Assembly (NCBI GenBank): GCA_934454585.1 | Contig: CAKSFP010000039.1 | Location: 1-18,714, forward strand | Origin: an uncultured Clostridia bacterium | Lineage (GTDB): Bacteria > Bacillota > Clostridia > UMGS1810 | Length of the DNA: 18,714 nt | Direction: 5' to 3' | Shown here: in pieces, positions 15,299 to 18,714 of the stretch | How positions within the stretch are numbered: the first letter of the stretch is position 1 | How the letters are laid out: every line of letters begins with the position of its first letter | Translations under genes and position numbers: made by a program | Notes under the pieces: model-generated | What the model saw: the letters and a program-made list of their open reading frames with translations, nothing else | What the model was told of the DNA's origin: nothing | Databases searched by the model: none

Positions 15299-18268
15299 TT
15301 GAAAAGGAAAAGTTTTTTCAGACGCTTGTCAATAATCACGGCAATCGCGCTGATGATGACCTCATGCGCATCGTCCGCAATCGCAACGCCGACCGACAAC
15401 ATCATAGTCAAACAGGGCGGCAAAGCACTGCAACTGTCATCTGCACCGTTTCGCAGCGGTGATGACATCATGCTGCCCGTCAGAGACATCGCCGAAAAAT
15501 TCGGCTGCACGGTCATCTGGTCGGAGCCGGCAAACTCGGCAGTCATAATGAACGGCGTCAAGGAGATAGCCGTGATAACCGACAACAGCGCAAACTACAC
15601 ATATAATGAAGAAACACGCACGGCAAACAGGGCGGCGCAGACGGTGAACGACAGACTGTACTTCACCGCGGACGCGGCGGCGACCGTGTTCGGAACAACC
15701 CCGACATATGACGAAACGACAGCTGTGCTCTACCTTGACAACGCCGCGGATGATTCGTCAAAATCGGGCGAGATCACCGTAAAAGAGGACGCCTTTGTTG
15801 AGGGCGGTGCGTCCGCCGACAACAACCTCGGCTCGGACAAGCTGCTGACCGTGAAGAACGGCAGCGGCGCAACCTACCGTGTCGCCTACCTCAAATTTGA
15901 CATCTCGTCAATCCCTGCCGACAACAACGGCGTGAGGCTGCGCATGGACATAGAGTCACTGGAAAAGCAGAATGTCGCCATCGCGTACAATTTCTATGAA
16001 TGCGACCCCTCGGCGTGGGACGAAAAAACCATCACTTACAATACCCAACCGACCCTCGGCAGCCTGATAGCGAGCGAGACGATCGAGACATCGAAGGCGC
16101 TGATGACATTTGACCTGTCTGACTATGTAAATAAATCAATAGCGGACGGCAAAAAGGAGATAGCTTTTGCCATAAGCGGCTGTGCATACCGAGTGAACTT
16201 CGCAAGCAAGGAGAACACATCGAAAAAAGCTCCGGCACTGGTTGTGGAGAGCGCCGGCGGCGCATATGTGGAGAAAAATCTGCCGACAAAAGAGGGATTC
16301 GGCAAAAATCAAGACCCATGGGAATGGGCGCAGAAGATGTGGGATGAATCAAAATTCGAAAACAGGCAAAACAAGCCTTCGCAGACTGCCGAGATAAAGG
16401 CGGACAAAAGCACCTTTGCCACCGCCGGCACAAATATGTCAAAAAACTTCGGCGGTCAGGATGTGATAGAAGCAAAAAAAGGTGCGGACACAGCATCGAC
16501 CGCACGAAAGACTTTTGTCGGTTTTGACCTTGGCGACATCGGGTTTGATGACATATCGAGTGCCACGCTCAGTTTGATGTGCACGGCTGTTCAGGACAAC
16601 ATCTCTCACAAGGTGACCGTCAGCGAAACGGACACAAAATGGTCGCCGCAGACGCTTACATGGAGCAACATGCCAAAGGGCGGTGAAAAAATTGCCTCGG
16701 CGACCGCCGCACCCAAAGAAACGGTGAAATTTGATGTGTCCGAGAGCATAAAATCCGCTCTTGCCGACGGCAGGACGAGCGTATCGTACCTCATAGAGGA
16801 CACCGCGGGTCTGCGCACAACATTTATGTCGGATTCGGGAGCGAATCCTCCGACCCTCACCGTGAGAGCAAAGACCATCGTTGCGGACGCGCCGATCGAC
16901 ATTCCCAACGACAACGAGGACGAATATGCAATCACAACAGACGCCAAGACGAACAACAGCGTGTCCGCCTACACCGCTTTTCCGACAAGGGTTATGGAGA
17001 ACCTTGACGGCTTTGCCATAAACGCCAAGGAGACAAAGCTTGACGAATACGGCGGCATAGCGGACAAGACATATGAGGCAACGGGATATTTCCGCACCGA
17101 ATACACGGATGGCAGATGGTGGCTGATAGACCCGTTGGGTCACCCCATGATACACGCGGCGGTGGTGAACATAAACCCCGGCGGATCGGAAAACGAGATT
17201 GCCGGCAGAACCGCAAAATACGGCGACGAGGCGCAGTGGGCGCAAAAGACGACAGACATATTGCGCAACGACCTGAAATTCAACGGCGCCGGAGCGTGGT
17301 CTAAATTCAATTATCTTGATGAGGCGGAAAATCCGCTTGACGGCGCGCGCCTGGTGTATTTCCTCAGGTCATACATGGCGAGCATAGGCATGTCGGCGGA
17401 CGGCGGCGGCAGCACGGCTTTCAAGAACGACGCGTTCAATGTGTTCGACCCCGATTTTGTAGATTTCTGCGACAGTTTTGCCGCAGAGAACATTGCGCCG
17501 TACAAGGAACAGAAACATCTTGTCGGCTGGATGAGCGACAACGAACTGCCCGGCTACAAGGATATGCTTGACAAGGCGCTCTACCTTGATCCGTCCGATC
17601 CGATAAACGCCTACAGCTATGCGACGGCATGGACATTTCTGCGCAACTACACCGGCAATGAGAACCCGAGCCTGACCATGCTTAACGACACCATGAGAGA
17701 TGATTACCGCGACTTTATCTACGACAGATATTTCAATGTGGTGAGCGCGGCTGTCAAAAAGCACGACCCCAACCATATGTACCTCGGATGCAGATTCTAC
17801 ATCTATCACGCCGCATCCGAAGGTTGCTGGGCGGCGGCCGGGCGCTACTGCGATGTGGTGACGACCAACTACTATTCCACATGGACTCCCGACACCGCGC
17901 AGATGACAGACTGGTACAGCTGGAGCAAGCGCCCGTTTATTGCGACGGAGTGGTATGCAATGGGTTATGATTCCGGGCTCAAGTGCTCGTCCGGCGCCGG
18001 TTGGAGAACAAAAACGCAGAGCGACCGCGGAATCTTTTACGAAAACTTTGTGCTGAAACTGCTTGAGACAGGGTCCTGCGTAGGGTTCCATTGGTTCCAG
18101 TATCTCGACAACGACCCCAACGCCACGGGCAGAGATTCGTCCAACATCGACGGAAACAAAGGCATAGTGAACACGCAGTTTGAATTCTACACACAGCTGA
18201 CCGACAGGATGCGCCGCGTGAACAGGAATATGTATCCGCTGATAGAGTATTTTGAAAACAGGAAATAA
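15299..18268 (+). CDS. Secreted multidomain clan GH-A glycoside hydrolase, GH50-agarase-like
   Basis: About 989 residues from a TTG at 15299, chosen because AGGGAG (15285-15290) is 8 bases upstream; a GTG at 15290 overlaps that site and has none of its own. Positions below count from the GTG. The signal segment RLSIITAIALMMTSC has a possible lipobox Cys26. Then: copper-amine-oxidase-N-like domain about 37-150; two CBM96/DNRLRE-like domains about 161-321 (YLKFDISSIP, WDEKTITYNTQP) and 365-530 (FVGFDLGDI, WSPQTLTWSNMP); catalytic domain about 570-992. The latter has GRWWLIDPLGHPM (608-620), GWMSDNELPG (746-755) with candidate acid/base Glu752, and FIATEWYAMG (883-892) with candidate nucleophile Glu887. 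GRWW..DP.GH and DNE resemble GH50 agarases, but another beta-galactoside or new family is possible. Clan is likely; substrate is open. Confidence 0.85.
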   Translation: MKRKSFFRRLSIITAIALMMTSCASSAIATPTDNIIVKQGGKALQLSSAPFRSGDDIMLPVRDIAEKFGCTVIWSEPANSAVIMNGVKEIAVITDNSANYTYNEETRTANRAAQTVNDRLYFTADAAATVFGTTPTYDETTAVLYLDNAADDSSKSGEITVKEDAFVEGGASADNNLGSDKLLTVKNGSGATYRVAYLKFDISSIPADNNGVRLRMDIESLEKQNVAIAYNFYECDPSAWDEKTITYNTQPTLGSLIASETIETSKALMTFDLSDYVNKSIADGKKEIAFAISGCAYRVNFASKENTSKKAPALVVESAGGAYVEKNLPTKEGFGKNQDPWEWAQKMWDESKFENRQNKPSQTAEIKADKSTFATAGTNMSKNFGGQDVIEAKKGADTASTARKTFVGFDLGDIGFDDISSATLSLMCTAVQDNISHKVTVSETDTKWSPQTLTWSNMPKGGEKIASATAAPKETVKFDVSESIKSALADGRTSVSYLIEDTAGLRTTFMSDSGANPPTLTVRAKTIVADAPIDIPNDNEDEYAITTDAKTNNSVSAYTAFPTRVMENLDGFAINAKETKLDEYGGIADKTYEATGYFRTEYTDGRWWLIDPLGHPMIHAAVVNINPGGSENEIAGRTAKYGDEAQWAQKTTDILRNDLKFNGAGAWSKFNYLDEAENPLDGARLVYFLRSYMASIGMSADGGGSTAFKNDAFNVFDPDFVDFCDSFAAENIAPYKEQKHLVGWMSDNELPGYKDMLDKALYLDPSDPINAYSYATAWTFLRNYTGNENPSLTMLNDTMRDDYRDFIYDRYFNVVSAAVKKHDPNHMYLGCRFYIYHAASEGCWAAAGRYCDVVTTNYYSTWTPDTAQMTDWYSWSKRPFIATEWYAMGYDSGLKCSSGAGWRTKTQSDRGIFYENFVLKLLETGSCVGFHWFQYLDNDPNATGRDSSNIDGNKGIVNTQFEFYTQLTDRMRRVNRNMYPLIEYFENRK

Positions 18269-18275
18269 TCTTGCA

Positions 18276-18358
18276 AAGGCGAGGGGGTATATATTATATT
18301 TCGAAAAACCGATAGCAGAAGTGCGTGGTTTAAGAAATATAATATATACCCCCGAGCC
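18276..18358 (+). repeat. Palindromic element, loop type 3
   Basis: Flank AAGGCGAGGGGG, then the 20-bp perfect stem GGGGGTATATATTATATTTC (18283-18302) with GAAATATAATATATACCCCC (18334-18353), and flank CGAGCC (18353-18358). The loop, with an inner AAACC/GGTTT pairing, is unlike types 1 and 2. It begins 7 bp after the stop of the GH-A enzyme gene. No T tract follows the stem. Confidence 0.85.
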
Positions 18359-18391
18359 GGTACACAATTTCACAAGCCAACGCATAAAATT

Positions 18392-18438
18392 TTGTGCCGT
18401 CTGTATGCGTGTCAAAATAAAATATATGCCACTGAGCC
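18392..18438 (+). repeat. Partial palindromic element (right arm only)
   Basis: TTGTGCCGTCTGT (18392-18404) is shared, inverted, with the nested element at 4033. CAAAATAAAATATATGCC and the flank TGAGCC then match the right arm and flank of the copy at 18547. The left arm is missing. It looks like a deletion or recombination product. Confidence 0.55.
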
Positions 18439-18455
18439 AATATACAAGCTAATTC

Positions 18456-18519
18456 TTACATCCCCTCAGTCATTCGGTTTGAATCAACCCGAATGACAGC
18501 TCCCCTTGCACAGGGGAGC
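18456..18519 (+). repeat. TTACATCCCCTCAGTCA-type intergenic repeat (family 2)
   Basis: TTACATCCCCTCAGTCA, hairpin TCATTCGG...CCGAATGA, then GCTCCCCT (18499-18506) pairing with AGGGGAGC (18512-18519). Same order as the reverse copy at 2477-2575. The 18269-18714 stretch consists of these repeats; I see no gene. Confidence 0.75.
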
Positions 18520-18546
18520 CTCGCGCACGAGCACAAATTCTGCACA

Positions 18547-18642
18547 AAGGCGAGGGGGTGTATATTTTATTTTGAGTGAGCGAGTTCTGCGCTACCGCAC
18601 AGCTGTCTGAACGAGCCAAAATAAAATATACACCACCGAGCC
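18547..18642 (+). repeat. Palindromic element, loop type 1, intact copy
   Basis: Flank AAGGCGAGGGGG, 18-bp perfect stem GGTGTATATTTTATTTTG (18557-18574) with CAAAATAAAATATACACC (18617-18634), and right flank CGAGCC ending at 18642. The loop contains GAGTTCTGCGCTACCGCA. It is the best reference copy for the truncated element at the window start. Confidence 0.85.
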
Positions 18643-18659
18643 AATATACAAGCTAATTC

Positions 18660-18714
18660 TTACATCCCCTCAGTCATTCGGTTTGAATCAACCCGAATGA
18701 CAGCTCCCCTTGCA
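18660..18714 (+). repeat. Second family 2 repeat, cut by the window end
   Basis: Identical to 18456-18510 and part of a 204-bp offset duplication: 18436-18510 and 18640-18714 match throughout, and similarity continues left to about 18411 and 18615 with a few differences. Confidence 0.8.

Noticed and set aside
18276..18358. Stem-loop after the GH-A enzyme as an intrinsic terminator
   Set aside because: The stem is mostly AT and is followed by CGAGCCGGTAC instead of a T tract; its family membership explains it better.
1..18714. Recurring palindromic repeats as a CRISPR array
   Set aside because: Copies are scattered over the whole window with irregular gaps containing genes, there are no regular spacers, and no cas gene is present.

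Overview
The window looks like a polysaccharide-use locus from a Gram-positive anaerobe of the Bacillota, most likely an uncultured gut or rumen Clostridia member. The reasons are strong AGGAGG-type ribosome sites, S-layer-homology (SLH) surface proteins, an LplB/YtcP/LipO-type sugar ABC importer with no local ATPase, and intergenic repeats ending in CCCTCAGTCA...TGACAGCTCCC, which I recall from Oscillospiraceae-like genomes. The taxon is an inference; no rRNA or housekeeping gene is present.

Layout. Eight genes run on the minus strand from about 14.7 kb down to 0.2 kb: an SLH protein with C-terminal SLH repeats (14682-12997), a second SLH protein with N-terminal repeats (12865-10307), a solute-binding lipoprotein (10273-8627), two permeases (8320-7376 and 7362-6475), two secreted proteins sharing a LamG-like module (6459-4195 and 3949-2789), and a cytoplasmic GH88/GH105-type unsaturated uronyl hydrolase (2299-242). 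One large secreted enzyme is divergent on the plus strand (15299-18268). It has a copper-amine-oxidase-N-like domain, two CBM96/DNRLRE-like domains and a clan GH-A catalytic domain resembling GH50 agarases. A 616-bp divergent region holds promoter candidates for both sides.

Inferred working model: the surface GH-A enzyme and the SLH and LamG-like proteins bind and cut an acidic, probably galactan-like or uronic-acid-containing, polysaccharide at the cell wall. The lipoprotein and permeases import oligosaccharides, using an ATPase encoded elsewhere. The GH105-type enzyme then removes unsaturated uronyl ends inside the cell.

The most unusual content is between the genes. There are about ten copies of a roughly 80-110 bp palindromic element with common outer flanks (GGCGAGGG on one side, CGAGCC on the other). 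Its stem and loop come in several unrelated versions, yet each stem stays self-complementary. One copy is nested inside another, one has an insert in its loop between the binding protein and permease genes, and near-identical copies lie at both ends of the window. A second repeat family (TTACATCCCCTCAGTCA...TGACAGCTCCC) occupies several of the same gaps.
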